This document shows, one piece after another, positions 11,613 to 20,057 of a stretch of DNA of 56,840 nt (within the stretch, counting starts at the first letter, position 1; each line of letters begins with the position of its first letter). The position numbers and the translations under genes are program-made. The notes under the pieces were generated by a model that did not search any database, had not been told where the DNA came from, and saw only the letters and a list, made by a program, of their open reading frames with translations. Source of the DNA: Clostridia bacterium (GTDB lineage Bacteria > Bacillota > Clostridia > Oscillospirales > Butyricicoccaceae); the NCBI GenBank assembly GCA_017559995.1, contig JAFYPP010000017.1:1-56840 (forward strand), in the 5' to 3' direction.

Positions 11613-12983
11613 ATGGCGAAGCGCACCGACGAACAACAGTATATTTATATGACCGAGACCCCGGTGGCAAAGCTGGTGTCCGCGCTGGCGGTGCCCACCG
11701 TGGGCGGTATGCTGGCATCCTCCATCTATAACATCACCGACACCTTTTTTGTGTCCCAGCTGGGCACCTCCGCTTCGGCGGCGGTGGGCGTGGTCTTTTC
11801 GGTGCAGTCGCTGATCCAGGCGGTGGGTTTCACCATTGCCATGGGCAGCGGCAGTATGGTCTCCCGTCGGCTGGGGCAAAAGGACACCGAAACCGCCTGT
11901 AAGTTCGTGTCCACCGCCTTTTTGATGGCCTTTGTGTTCGGCGCCATGCTGGGCCTGTTCGGTTTGATCTTTTTGGAACCCTTCCTGGGGCTCATCGGCG
12001 CCACCGATACCATGATGCCCCTGGCGGTGGCCTATGCCCGGTATATTCTGATCACCGCGCCGGTATTCGCGGCATCCTTCGTGCTGAACGTGGCCATGAA
12101 ATCCCAGGGACGGGCCATCCTGTCCATGCTGGGATTGATGGCAGGCAACTTTTTGAACATCATTCTGGACCCCATTTTTATTTTCGCTCTGGATCTGGGC
12201 ATCGCCGGTGCCGCCCTTGCCACGGCGGTGAGCCAGTGCGTCAGCTTTTTGGCCCTGCTGTGGTTTTTCCGCAACAAGCAGGACACCCTGCGCATCCGCC
12301 CCCGGTTCATCAGCCGGGACTGGCACGATTACGTCACCATCGTCAAGGTGGGCTCTCCCACCCTGTGCCGTCAGGGCTGCGGCAGCATCGCTTCCGCCTT
12401 GCTGAACAACCGTGCCATGGCCTTTGGCGACGCGGCGGTGGCCGCCATGTCCATCGCCAACCGCATCTATAATATGGTACGTTCGGTGCTGGTGGGCATC
12501 GGTCAGGGCTTCCAGCCGGTGGCCGGCTTCAACTACGGCGCCAAGCGTCCCGACCGGGTGAAGAGCGCCTTCCGCTTCACCGTTGTGCTGGGTACGGCGG
12601 TGGGATGCCTGACGGCGGCTGTGCTGGCGGCCTTCGCGCCCCAGATCATGGCGGTGTTCCGCCGGGACGACCCCGAGGTCATCCGGATGGGCGCCACCGC
12701 TCTGCGGATGCTGTGTCTGGTCATGCCCATCCTGGCCTATTCCACCTATGTGAACCAGATGCTCCAGTGTCTGGGCCGGGCGGGCAAGGCCACCTTCCTG
12801 GCCTCCTGCCGACAGGGCACCCTGTACGTTCCGGTGATCCTTACGCTGCCCCTTCTGCTGGGCATTACCGGCATCCAGTTGACCCAGCCTATCGCCGACG
12901 CGCTGACGGTGATGGTGACCATCCCCTTCCATCTGTGGTTCTTCCGCAGCCCGGAAGGCCTCAAAAAATGCGAAAACGGATAA
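11613..12983 (+). CDS. MATE family efflux transporter (first of three)
   Basis: A 456-aa membrane protein with about 12 hydrophobic segments and the MATE two-lobe pattern (LVSALAVPTVGGMLAS at the start; QGFQPVAGFNYGAK in the second half). MATE pumps export cationic drugs and metabolites using Na+ or H+ gradients. The ATG at 11613 follows AAGGAGATC and lies 1 base after the ANT(6)-like stop, so it is in that operon. The substrate is unknown. Confidence 0.93.
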   Translation: MAKRTDEQQYIYMTETPVAKLVSALAVPTVGGMLASSIYNITDTFFVSQLGTSASAAVGVVFSVQSLIQAVGFTIAMGSGSMVSRRLGQKDTETACKFVSTAFLMAFVFGAMLGLFGLIFLEPFLGLIGATDTMMPLAVAYARYILITAPVFAASFVLNVAMKSQGRAILSMLGLMAGNFLNIILDPIFIFALDLGIAGAALATAVSQCVSFLALLWFFRNKQDTLRIRPRFISRDWHDYVTIVKVGSPTLCRQGCGSIASALLNNRAMAFGDAAVAAMSIANRIYNMVRSVLVGIGQGFQPVAGFNYGAKRPDRVKSAFRFTVVLGTAVGCLTAAVLAAFAPQIMAVFRRDDPEVIRMGATALRMLCLVMPILAYSTYVNQMLQCLGRAGKATFLASCRQGTLYVPVILTLPLLLGITGIQLTQPIADALTVMVTIPFHLWFFRSPEGLKKCENG

Positions 12984-12984
12984 C

Positions 12985-13014
12985 AAAAAAGCACCCCTTT
13001 CGGGGTGCTTTTCG
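12985..13014. terminator. Bidirectional terminator between convergent MATE genes
   Basis: GCACCCC (12991-12997), a TTTC loop and GGGGTGC (13002-13008), flanked by A and T runs on both sides, so it can serve both strands. Confidence 0.85.
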
Positions 13015-14376
13015 TTATTTCCGCTGCTCCAGCGGTTTGATGACGGTTTTGTTCAGATGCAGGAAGAAGATGGCGGTACAGGCTACACCCATGATCTCGG
13101 CGATGGGATAAGACCACCAGACCGCCCGGAGAGAGCCGGTCTTGCTCAGCAGCCAGGCCACGGGGACCAGCACCACCAGCTGACGGGCGATGGACACCAC
13201 CATGCTGTAGACGCCCTTGCCCAACGCCTGGAAGGAAGAGCCGATGATGATACACACACCGGCCGCCAGGAAGGCGATGGAGATGGTCCGCAGAGCGGGG
13301 ATACCGATGGCCAGCATATCGGCGCTGGCGTCAAACATACCCAGCAGCACATGGGGGAACAGCTGCAGGGTCAAAAAACCGGCGAACATGATGGCCATGG
13401 CCACGGCGCAGGCCAGCTTGATGGTATTTTTCATACGGTCGGGACGGCGGGCGCCGTAGTTGTAGGCGATGATGGGGACGATGGCGTTGTTCAGGCCGAA
13501 CACCGGCATGAAAATGAAGCTCTGCAGCTTGAAATACACGCCGAACACCGCCACGGCGGTGGAAGTGAAGCCGTTGAGGATGCGGTTCATGGAATAGGTC
13601 ATCACCGAGCCGATAGAGGCCATGATGATGGAGGGCACGCCCACGCCCAGAATGGAGCCGATGACGTGGCCGTGGGGACGGAAGCCGCGGAGGGAGAGAT
13701 GGATCTCCTTGTTGTACTTCAGGTGGAGGAACAGACCTACCATAGCGCTGCAGAACTGGCCAAAGACGGTGGCGGCGGCGGCGCCGGCCACGCCCCAGTC
13801 CAGCAGGAAGATGCAGATGGGGTCGAACACGATGTTGACGATGGCGCCGGTCATCTGGGAGATCATGGACAGCTTGGTCTTGCCGGTGGCCTGCAGCAGA
13901 CGCTCGAAATAAATGGCGGCGAAGCAGAAGGGGCAGATGCCGATGCAGATCTTCAGATAGGTGATGCCGTCGGCCACGATGGCGGCGCTGTCGCTCTGGG
14001 AGCGGATAAAGGCGCCGGAAACGGTAAAGCCCAGCACCATAAAGACCGCGGCAGCGCACATCTCCAGGAAGAAACCCTGACGGGCGGACTCGTCCACCAT
14101 TTTCTGATTGTGCTCACCCAAAGACCGGGACAGCAGGGCGTTGATACCTACGCCAAGGCCGGTGGAGAAGGCGATGACCAGGTTCTGCATGGGGAAGCCC
14201 AGGGACACGGCGGTGAGGGCGTCTTCGGAAAGCTTGGCAACGAAGATACTGTCCACCACGTTGTAAAGCGCCTGCACCATCATGGAGAGCATGATGGGGA
14301 TGGCCATGCTGAACAGCAGCTTGGGAATGGGCAGTACGCCCATTTTGTTTTCTGGTCTGGAAGTTTGTTCGCTCAT
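13015..14376 (-). CDS. MATE family efflux transporter (second of three)
   Basis: A 453-aa protein, about 12 transmembrane segments, with MATE hallmarks PKLLFSMAIPIMLSMMVQALYN-like at the N-terminus and IVPIIAYNYGARRPDR in the second half. It belongs to a different MATE subgroup from the flanking genes, judged by its N-terminus (ALYNVVDSIFVAKLSEDALTA). The start at 14376 follows a purine-rich AAAGGAAAAAG. A consensus promoter (14423-14451, reverse) precedes it. Likely Na+- or H+-driven export; substrate unknown. Confidence 0.92.
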   Translation of the reverse strand: MSEQTSRPENKMGVLPIPKLLFSMAIPIMLSMMVQALYNVVDSIFVAKLSEDALTAVSLGFPMQNLVIAFSTGLGVGINALLSRSLGEHNQKMVDESARQGFFLEMCAAAVFMVLGFTVSGAFIRSQSDSAAIVADGITYLKICIGICPFCFAAIYFERLLQATGKTKLSMISQMTGAIVNIVFDPICIFLLDWGVAGAAAATVFGQFCSAMVGLFLHLKYNKEIHLSLRGFRPHGHVIGSILGVGVPSIIMASIGSVMTYSMNRILNGFTSTAVAVFGVYFKLQSFIFMPVFGLNNAIVPIIAYNYGARRPDRMKNTIKLACAVAMAIMFAGFLTLQLFPHVLLGMFDASADMLAIGIPALRTISIAFLAAGVCIIIGSSFQALGKGVYSMVVSIARQLVVLVPVAWLLSKTGSLRAVWWSYPIAEIMGVACTAIFFLHLNKTVIKPLEQRK

Positions 14377-14408
14377 ATTCTTTTTCCTTTATTTACAGAG
14401 GTTTTGGA

Positions 14409-14451
14409 TTGACAACTTTCTTATTATATCGGTAATATAATGGTATGTCAA
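14409..14451. promoter_or_regulatory. Overlapping divergent promoters for MATE and ylmH-like genes
   Basis: Reverse strand: TTGACA (14451-14446), a 17-nt spacer and TATAAT (14428-14423), a perfect consensus promoter for the MATE gene. Forward strand: TTGACA (14409-14414) and TATAAT (14436-14441), but the spacer is 21 nt, so the forward pair is not a standard promoter. The two -35 boxes form an inverted repeat around both -10 boxes. Confidence 0.65.
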
Positions 14452-14469
14452 CGCATAGGAGGACCTTCT

Positions 14470-15219
14470 ATGGAAGAAGATATCCGACAGCTGCAAAAAC
14501 GGTTTGAAGAACTTGCCGCCCGGGCCAACGGCCGGGGTCGGTATACCTATACCCAGTTTCTCACCCTGGCAGAGCAGGACGTGCTGCAGAAAATGGAACG
14601 CCAGCTGGACGCCCCTTTTATTTGGATGGGAGGCTTTGACGGTGCCGAGCGGCGGCTAGCCTGTTTCGGCAGGGAAGAGGATATGGGTTATCCCCCGGTC
14701 AGTCCCGTCTGCTGTCTTTCCATCGCTCCCGCCAGCAAAAAGTTTGCCGGCGATCTGGGCCACCGGGATTTCCTCGGCTCGCTGATGGCGTTGGGCATCA
14801 AGCGGCAGCTTTTGGGTGATATCCACATCGTGGATGGGGTTGGCTATCTGTTCTGTCTGGAGGAGATCGCCCCCTATCTTTGCGATAATCTCATCTCGGT
14901 GGCCCGTACCACCGTCCGCTGCGAACCGTGCGAGCCGCCCGAGCAGCTGTCCCGGCCGCCTGAACCCACCGAAGTGGTGGTGGCATCCGAACGGCTGGAC
15001 GCCCTCATCGCCGCCGTGTGGCGGCTGTCCCGGGCCCAGGCCCAAGAACTGCTGGAACGGGGCATGGTGTTCATTGACGGACGGCTGGTGGAGAGCCCCT
15101 CCCACACCCTGCGGGAAGGGGACACGGTGTCGGTGCGGCACCAGGGCCGTTTCCGCTACGAGGGCACTCTGCGGGAGACCAAAAAAGGCCGTCTGCGTGT
15201 GTGCGTCCGGGTTTGGTGA
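14470..15219 (+). CDS. ylmH: S4-domain RNA-binding protein, YlmH family
   Basis: A 249-aa protein with the YlmH layout: an N-terminal region with FIWMGGFDGAERRL and SPVCCLSIAPA, and a C-terminal S4 domain (ERLDALIAAVWRLSRAQAQELLERG, then FIDGRLV and GDTVSVR). YlmH-type proteins bind ribosomal RNA and have been linked to rescue of stalled 50S-peptidyl-tRNA complexes and, through location, to cell division. Here it is not beside divIVA but stands alone between MATE genes. The ATG at 14470 has AGGAGG 7 bases upstream. Confidence 0.88.
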   Translation: MEEDIRQLQKRFEELAARANGRGRYTYTQFLTLAEQDVLQKMERQLDAPFIWMGGFDGAERRLACFGREEDMGYPPVSPVCCLSIAPASKKFAGDLGHRDFLGSLMALGIKRQLLGDIHIVDGVGYLFCLEEIAPYLCDNLISVARTTVRCEPCEPPEQLSRPPEPTEVVVASERLDALIAAVWRLSRAQAQELLERGMVFIDGRLVESPSHTLREGDTVSVRHQGRFRYEGTLRETKKGRLRVCVRVW

Positions 15220-15225
15220 AAGCAC

Positions 15226-15254
15226 TTGACATCCATTTTTTGCCGTGATAGGAT
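15226..15254 (+). promoter_or_regulatory. Promoter of the third MATE gene
   Basis: TTGACA (15226-15231), a 17-nt spacer, TAGGAT (15249-15254). It gives a leader of roughly 130 nt before the ATG at 15393, which holds three DnaA-box-like motifs. Confidence 0.6.
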
Positions 15255-15297
15255 GGCCACAAAGGAACCTGTCGATTGGGTAGGCGTATACGGATAG

Positions 15298-15327
15298 TTT
15301 TTCACATTTTCCACCGATTTTTCCACA
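15298..15327 (+). promoter_or_regulatory. Three tandem DnaA-box-like motifs in a leader
   Basis: TTTTTCACA (15298-15306), TTTTCCACC (15307-15315) and TTTTCCACA (15319-15327) lie head to tail. The last matches TTATCCACA at 8 of 9. The first two also occur as exact copies between dnaA and dnaN or just inside dnaN. Possible DnaA-regulated site or DnaA-titration cluster; not proven. Confidence 0.45.
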
Positions 15328-15392
15328 GGATAGTGGGATGCGAGCAGAAAAAACCATATATCTTGTGTTTCGTGTAGTTGGAGGGTGCAAAT

Positions 15393-16787
15393 ATGGCCAA
15401 GAAGCGTAAACAAAACGTAAACGGTATCACCGAAGGCGTGATTTGGCAGCAGATCATGCTGTTCTTCCTGCCCATTCTGGTGGGTGCCTTTCTGCAGCAG
15501 TTGTATAACACCGCCGACGCCATGGTAGTTGGCCGGTTCGTGGGCACCGCCGCCCTTTCTGCCGTAGGCGGCACCACCAACACCATCCTCAATCTGATCA
15601 TCGGCTTCTTCATCGGCCTGTCCTCGGGTGCCACCGTCATCATTTCCCAGTACTTCGGCGGCGGCGACAAGGAAGAGATCAACCGGGCGGTGCATACCGC
15701 CATCGCCCTCTCTCTGGCGGGCGGTCTGGTGCTGACGGTTTTGGGTCTGGCCACCGCGCCCTGGATGCTGCGGATGCTCAACACCCCCGCCGACGTTATG
15801 GAGTTCGCCACCCCCTACCTCCGCATCTATTTTGCCGGCACCATCGCCAACCTGTTCTTCAACGTGGGCAGCGGTATCCTGCGAGCCGTGGGCGACAGCA
15901 AAGGCCCCCTCTACGTGCTGGCTTTTTGTACCGTGCTGAATATCGCGCTGGACGTTCTGTTCGTGGCGATTCTGGATATGGCCACCTCCGGTGCCGCCAT
16001 CGCCACCATTCTTGCCCAGGCGGTATCCGCCGTCATCGTTATGGTGATGGTCCACCGCAAGGGCGAGGCTCTGCGCATCCATCCCAAGGCCATCAAGCTC
16101 CACGGCGATCTGCTGATGCATATTTTCCGCATCGGTCTGCCTGCCGGTATCGGTTCGGTGATGTATGCCCTGTCCAACCTGATCATTCAGGCCGGCGTCA
16201 ACGGCTTCGGTACCATGACCATCGCCTCGTGGACGGTGTTCGGTAAGATCGACTCGGTGTTCTGGATGATCATCGACTCCTTCGGTATCGCCGTCACCAC
16301 CTTTATCGCCCAGAACTACGGCGCCCGCAAGATGGCCCGTGTGAAAAAGGGCGTAAAGACCTGCATCTGGCTGGCACTGATCATGACGGTGATCCTGTCG
16401 GGAGCCCTCTACCTGTTCGGCGGCGCTCTGACCGTACTGTTCACCGACGATCCCGCCGTTATGGCCCGCTCCACCGAGATCATGAAGTTTATGGTGAAAT
16501 ATTTCTTCACCTATCTGTTCATCGCCGTCATTCCCTCGGCCCTCCGTGCCGTGGGCGACAGTATCATCCCCATGATCATCACCGGCATCGGCGTCTGCGG
16601 CTTCCGTGCCGTTTGGGTGCTGATCATCGCCCCCATCCTGCCCTGGCAGACTCTGGAGGCCACCGTCAGCTGCTACCAGATCAGCTGGGCCCTCACCAGT
16701 ATCGTCTTTGCCATCTACTACTGGAAGTTCGCCCCCATCCAGCAGCAGCTGCGGGACATCACCAAGGAAGAAGAAAAACTGGCGTAA
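15393..16787 (+). CDS. MATE family efflux transporter (third of three)
   Basis: A 464-aa membrane protein. The MATE pattern is clear: WQQIMLFFLPILVGAFLQQLYN at positions near 20-40, VGGTTNTILNLIIGFFIGLSSGA, then FIAQNYGARKMARV in the second lobe. The ATG at 15393 follows TTGGAGGG (15378-15385); an in-frame TTG inside that element is not the start. It has its own promoter and a 130-nt leader, and ends at a perfect bidirectional terminator. The substrate is unknown. Confidence 0.93.
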   Translation: MAKKRKQNVNGITEGVIWQQIMLFFLPILVGAFLQQLYNTADAMVVGRFVGTAALSAVGGTTNTILNLIIGFFIGLSSGATVIISQYFGGGDKEEINRAVHTAIALSLAGGLVLTVLGLATAPWMLRMLNTPADVMEFATPYLRIYFAGTIANLFFNVGSGILRAVGDSKGPLYVLAFCTVLNIALDVLFVAILDMATSGAAIATILAQAVSAVIVMVMVHRKGEALRIHPKAIKLHGDLLMHIFRIGLPAGIGSVMYALSNLIIQAGVNGFGTMTIASWTVFGKIDSVFWMIIDSFGIAVTTFIAQNYGARKMARVKKGVKTCIWLALIMTVILSGALYLFGGALTVLFTDDPAVMARSTEIMKFMVKYFFTYLFIAVIPSALRAVGDSIIPMIITGIGVCGFRAVWVLIIAPILPWQTLEATVSCYQISWALTSIVFAIYYWKFAPIQQQLRDITKEEEKLA

Positions 16788-16800
16788 GCTGTATAGAAAA

Positions 16801-16836
16801 AGAGCGCTGCCCGCGGGCAGCGCTCTTCTTTTTTGT
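16801..16836. terminator. Bidirectional terminator between MATE and rsmG
   Basis: A 26-bp perfect palindrome (16801-16826; arms AGAGCGCTGCCCG) with A-rich left and T-rich right flanks. It serves both convergent genes. Confidence 0.88.
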
Positions 16837-16840
16837 TTTC

Positions 16841-17557
16841 TTACAGGGGATTGGCCGAGATCTTGGCAAATCGGCGGGGGTACTGACCCATGGTCTTGGC
16901 GGTCTTGCGGATCACCAGGATCTGGTGGGGATAATCCATACCCTGGATCTGGTATTCCTTGGCGTCCTCCAGCTTGCCGCCCAGGGCACGGATGGCGGAG
17001 CGGGCCTGCTCGATCTCCTGCTCGGCGGCCTCATTTTTGGACTTGAGGGGCAGGAACAGGCCGCCCACCTTCAAATAGGGCAGGCACAGCTCGGACAGCA
17101 CGTTCAGGGGAGCCACCGCGCGGGACACCACGATGTCGAAGCTTTCCCGAACGCCCTTTTTCTGGATATACTCCTCGGCACGGCCGGTGACGGCGGTGAC
17201 GGGGATGTTCTGGGCGGCGCAGCTTTCCTCGATGAATTTGATGCGCTTGCCGGTGGAGTCCAGCGGCGTGATGTCAAAGCTGGGATCGTAGCACTTCAGG
17301 GGCATGGAGGGGAAGCCGGGGCCGCAGCCGATGTCCAGGATCTTCTTACCCTGGAACTCGGTGACGGTCAGCAGGAACAGGCAGTCCAGCATGTGCCGGC
17401 GGGCGATCTCCTCGGGCTCGGTGACGGCGGTGAGGTTCATCACACGGTTTTTTTCGATGAGGGCGTCGGAAAAGCGCTCCATACGCTCCACGGCTTCGTC
17501 GGTAATGGGCAGCTGCCATTCGGCGCAGCCGTTTTTCACGATTTCGGAAAAGGTCAT
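16841..17557 (-). CDS. rsmG: 16S rRNA (guanine-527 N7)-methyltransferase
   Basis: A 238-aa protein with the SAM-binding motif ILDIGCGPGFPSMPLK (about 72-87) and the upstream LIEKNRVMNLTAVTEPEE typical of RsmG (GidB). It methylates G527 of 16S rRNA; loss in other bacteria gives low-level streptomycin resistance. Its start overlaps the mnmG stop by 4 bases, so the two are coupled. Confidence 0.96.
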   Translation of the reverse strand: MTFSEIVKNGCAEWQLPITDEAVERMERFSDALIEKNRVMNLTAVTEPEEIARRHMLDCLFLLTVTEFQGKKILDIGCGPGFPSMPLKCYDPSFDITPLDSTGKRIKFIEESCAAQNIPVTAVTGRAEEYIQKKGVRESFDIVVSRAVAPLNVLSELCLPYLKVGGLFLPLKSKNEAAEQEIEQARSAIRALGGKLEDAKEYQIQGMDYPHQILVIRKTAKTMGQYPRRFAKISANPL

Positions 17558-19443
17558 TTGGGTTGCTCCTCTCTGTGAGAAAGATAAACCATCAGCGCGC
17601 CCACATCGGCGGGGGAAACGCCGCTGATGCGGCCTGCCTGGCCAAGGGTCTCCGGCCGGACGGCCTGCAGCTTCTGGCGGGCTTCGGTGCGCAGGGTGCG
17701 GATGGAAAGATAGTCAATGTCGGGGGGCAGGGGGCTGTCCTCCAGGCGCCGCTGTTCTTCGATGTCCTTCAGCTGACGGCGGATGTAGCCTTCGTACTTG
17801 ATCTCGATCTCCACCTGCTCGGTCACCGGGCGGGGGAGGGAAGGGGGTGCCGGGTCGATCTCGGCAAGGTCATCGTAGCACAGCTCCGGTCGGCGAAGCA
17901 GGTCGGCCAGCGACGCGCCCCGCAGGGCGATGGGGGAGGTGCCGTGGGCCGTCAAAAAGTCGTTGGTCTTGTCGTTGGGAGGCGCCACCGTCTTTTGCAG
18001 GCGCTGCACCTCGGCACGGATCTGCTCCTGCCGCTGTTCCATGGCGGCCAGCCGCACGTCGGAGATCAGTCCCACCTCGTGGCCCAGGGGCATCAGGCGG
18101 CTGTCGGCGTTATCCTGCCGACAGATCAGCCGGTACTCGCTGCGGGAGGTCATCATGCGGTAGGGTTCGTTGGTACCGCGGGTCACCAGATCGTCGATGA
18201 GGGTGCCGATGTAGCCGTCCCGGCGCTTGAGGACGAAGGGCGGCTTGCCCTGGAGCCAGCGGGCGGCATTGATGCCCGCCACAAGGCCCTGACCGGCGGC
18301 CTCCTCGTAACCGGAGCTGCCGCACAGCTGACCGGCGCACCACAGACCGGGGATATCCCGGTAATGGAGGGTGTGGTCCAGCTGCAGGGGATCGATGCAG
18401 TCGTACTCGATGGCGTAGCCCGGGCGCAGGATGTGCACCTGCTCCAGACCGGGAATGGTCCGCAGGAAACTGCGCTGGACATCCTCCGGCAGGGAGGAGG
18501 ACATACCCTGTACATAGTACTCGTCGGTGTCGCCGCCGCAGGGTTCCAGGAACAGCTGGTGCCGTCCCTTCTCGGGGAAGCGCACCACCTTGTCCTCGAT
18601 GGACGGACAGTAACGGGGACCGGTGCCCACGATCTCACCGCAGTACAGAGGGGAGCGGTGGAGGGAGCCACGGATGATCTCATGGGTCTCCTCGGTGGTA
18701 TAGGTCAGCCAGCAGGTGACAACGTTGACCGCTTCTTCGGTGCGGTCAAAGGCGAATCCCAGCTCGCCGTCGTCGCCCGGCTGGGGGGTCATTTTGGAAA
18801 AATCCAGGCTCTTGCCCGACACGCGGGCGGGGGTGCCCGTCTTGAACCGGCGCAGCTGCAGGCCCAGTTTTTCCAGACAGGGGGTGAGGCTGTCGGCCGC
18901 GTACATACCGTCGGGACCCATGCTGCGGACTACCTCGCCGGTGAAGGTCTTGGTACCCAAAAAAGTGCCGGTGCAGAGGACCACGGCCCTGCAGTCGTAG
19001 CGGCCGCCGCCCACCGTTCGGATGCCGCAGACGGCACCGCTGTCATCGGTGAGGATCTCGCCGCATTCGCCCTGGGCCAGATCCAGGTTGTCGCAATGCT
19101 CCAGAACTTTGCGCATATAGGCCCGGTAGCCCATGCGGTCGGACTGGGCACGGGGGGAGTACACCGCCGGGCCTTTGCCCCGATTGAGCATACGGAACTG
19201 CAGGCAGGTGGCGTCGGCAGCCCGGGCCATTTCGCCGCCCAGGGCGTCGATCTCACGGACCAGCTGGCCCTTGGCGGTGCCGCCGATGGAGGGGTTGCAG
19301 GGCAGATTGCCGATGCCCTCCAGGCTGGTGCACAGGCAGAGGGTGCGGCTTCCCAGCCGCGCGGCGGCCAGAGCGGCCTCGATGCCGGCGTGACCGGCAC
19401 CCACCACCACGATATCATATTGTCCGGCGAAAAAATCCAGCAT
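17554..19443 (-). CDS. mnmG: tRNA uridine-5-carboxymethylaminomethyl synthesis enzyme MnmG
   Basis: A 629-aa FAD enzyme that with MnmE modifies U34 of certain tRNAs. It has the dinucleotide site VVVGAGHAGIEAALAAARLG near the N-terminus, the LPCNPSIGGTAKGQLVREID motif, and the C-terminal ISGVSPADVGALMVYL. Length is normal. It is leftward, upstream of rsmG, and has its own promoter (19473-19501, reverse) ahead of the ATG at 19443. It lies downstream of two small membrane genes that separate it from mnmE. Confidence 0.97.
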   Translation of the reverse strand: MLDFFAGQYDIVVVGAGHAGIEAALAAARLGSRTLCLCTSLEGIGNLPCNPSIGGTAKGQLVREIDALGGEMARAADATCLQFRMLNRGKGPAVYSPRAQSDRMGYRAYMRKVLEHCDNLDLAQGECGEILTDDSGAVCGIRTVGGGRYDCRAVVLCTGTFLGTKTFTGEVVRSMGPDGMYAADSLTPCLEKLGLQLRRFKTGTPARVSGKSLDFSKMTPQPGDDGELGFAFDRTEEAVNVVTCWLTYTTEETHEIIRGSLHRSPLYCGEIVGTGPRYCPSIEDKVVRFPEKGRHQLFLEPCGGDTDEYYVQGMSSSLPEDVQRSFLRTIPGLEQVHILRPGYAIEYDCIDPLQLDHTLHYRDIPGLWCAGQLCGSSGYEEAAGQGLVAGINAARWLQGKPPFVLKRRDGYIGTLIDDLVTRGTNEPYRMMTSRSEYRLICRQDNADSRLMPLGHEVGLISDVRLAAMEQRQEQIRAEVQRLQKTVAPPNDKTNDFLTAHGTSPIALRGASLADLLRRPELCYDDLAEIDPAPPSLPRPVTEQVEIEIKYEGYIRRQLKDIEEQRRLEDSPLPPDIDYLSIRTLRTEARQKLQAVRPETLGQAGRISGVSPADVGALMVYLSHREEQPK

Positions 19444-19472
19444 GGGTCAAAATACCGTCCAATCCGTATAGA

Positions 19473-19501
19473 ATAATAACGAAATTACAAAGCGTAATCA
19501 A
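19473..19501 (-). promoter_or_regulatory. mnmG promoter
   Basis: On the reverse strand TTGATT (19501-19496), a 17-nt spacer and TATTAT (19478-19473), about 30 bases before the mnmG start. Confidence 0.55.
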
Positions 19502-19537
19502 ATGGCATATTACAGATAGTAGTAGCAGAGGCGGATA

Positions 19538-19828
19538 TTACTTTCTGCGTTTCTTGCTCTTGCGCTCTTCCTTGAGATTGTTGACCACGGCTTCGGCGCG
19601 GATCTCCTCCAGCGCCTTCTTTCTGGCCTTACGGTCAAAGTACAGCACGATGAGGAAACCGCCGAAAAAGAGGATGGCGCCCAGCGTCACCAGAACGGAG
19701 GACAGAGTGCCCTCGACCTTCTGGGAGGCCAGGATCATCACCACACCGACAATAGCGGTCATGTAATATTTCCAGACGTCCTTCAGTGCTTCCTTGTTGC
19801 TGGTCTGATTTTTCTTCTGTTCATTCAT
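19538..19828 (-). CDS. Small two-helix membrane protein, unknown function
   Basis: A 96-aa protein with a charged N-terminus, hydrophobic segments at about 22-34 and 43-63 (SVLVTLGAILFFGGFLIVLY), and a strongly basic C-terminal tail ending KSKKRRK. I do not recognise a family. An AAGGAGTA-type ribosome binding site precedes the ATG at 19828, which is 12 bases downstream of the other small membrane gene. It sits between mnmE and mnmG. Confidence 0.75.
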   Translation of the reverse strand: MNEQKKNQTSNKEALKDVWKYYMTAIVGVVMILASQKVEGTLSSVLVTLGAILFFGGFLIVLYFDRKARKKALEEIRAEAVVNNLKEERKSKKRRK

Positions 19829-19840
19829 AGCAAATACTCC

Positions 19841-20041
19841 TTACCGGTGGGTGTCTTTCTTTTCCCGGAGATGTCGGATGATGGTGACGATGCCCGACAC
19901 CACCATACCGGCACCGATGATGCCCAGAATGATGTTGCCCAGCAGGTCGTCAAACTGGCCGCGGAAGGCCAGCACGATAATAAACACGCCCAAAGCGGTG
20001 GCGCAGAGATAGGCGAACAAATTGCGTTTCGGCATATGCAT
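19841..20041 (-). CDS. Small two-helix membrane protein, unknown function
   Basis: With the start at 20041 (AAAGGAGG about 8 bases upstream), the product is 66 aa, beginning MHMPKRNLFAYL. It has two hydrophobic segments (about 9-25 and 35-53) and ends in a charged tail. The upstream open frame extends into mnmE but has no ribosome binding site. No family is recognised. It lies 16 bases after mnmE, probably cotranscribed with it and with the next small membrane gene. Confidence 0.7.
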   Translation of the reverse strand: MHMPKRNLFAYLCATALGVFIIVLAFRGQFDDLLGNIILGIIGAGMVVSGIVTIIRHLREKKDTHR

Positions 20042-20057
20042 AACGGGGGTCCTCCTT

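Noticed and set aside
13057..14412. A forward open frame (about 450 codons) opposite the second MATE gene
   Set aside because: Its product is Gly/His/Asp/Gln-rich with no domain; the reverse MATE gene is clear.
15255..15392. Known riboswitch class (for example guanidine) in the third MATE leader
   Set aside because: No conserved core was recognised; DnaA-box-like motifs fit better, although the leader length keeps a new RNA element possible.
17563..19476. A forward open frame of about 640 codons across mnmG
   Set aside because: Antisense shadow of mnmG; no start signals or domain.
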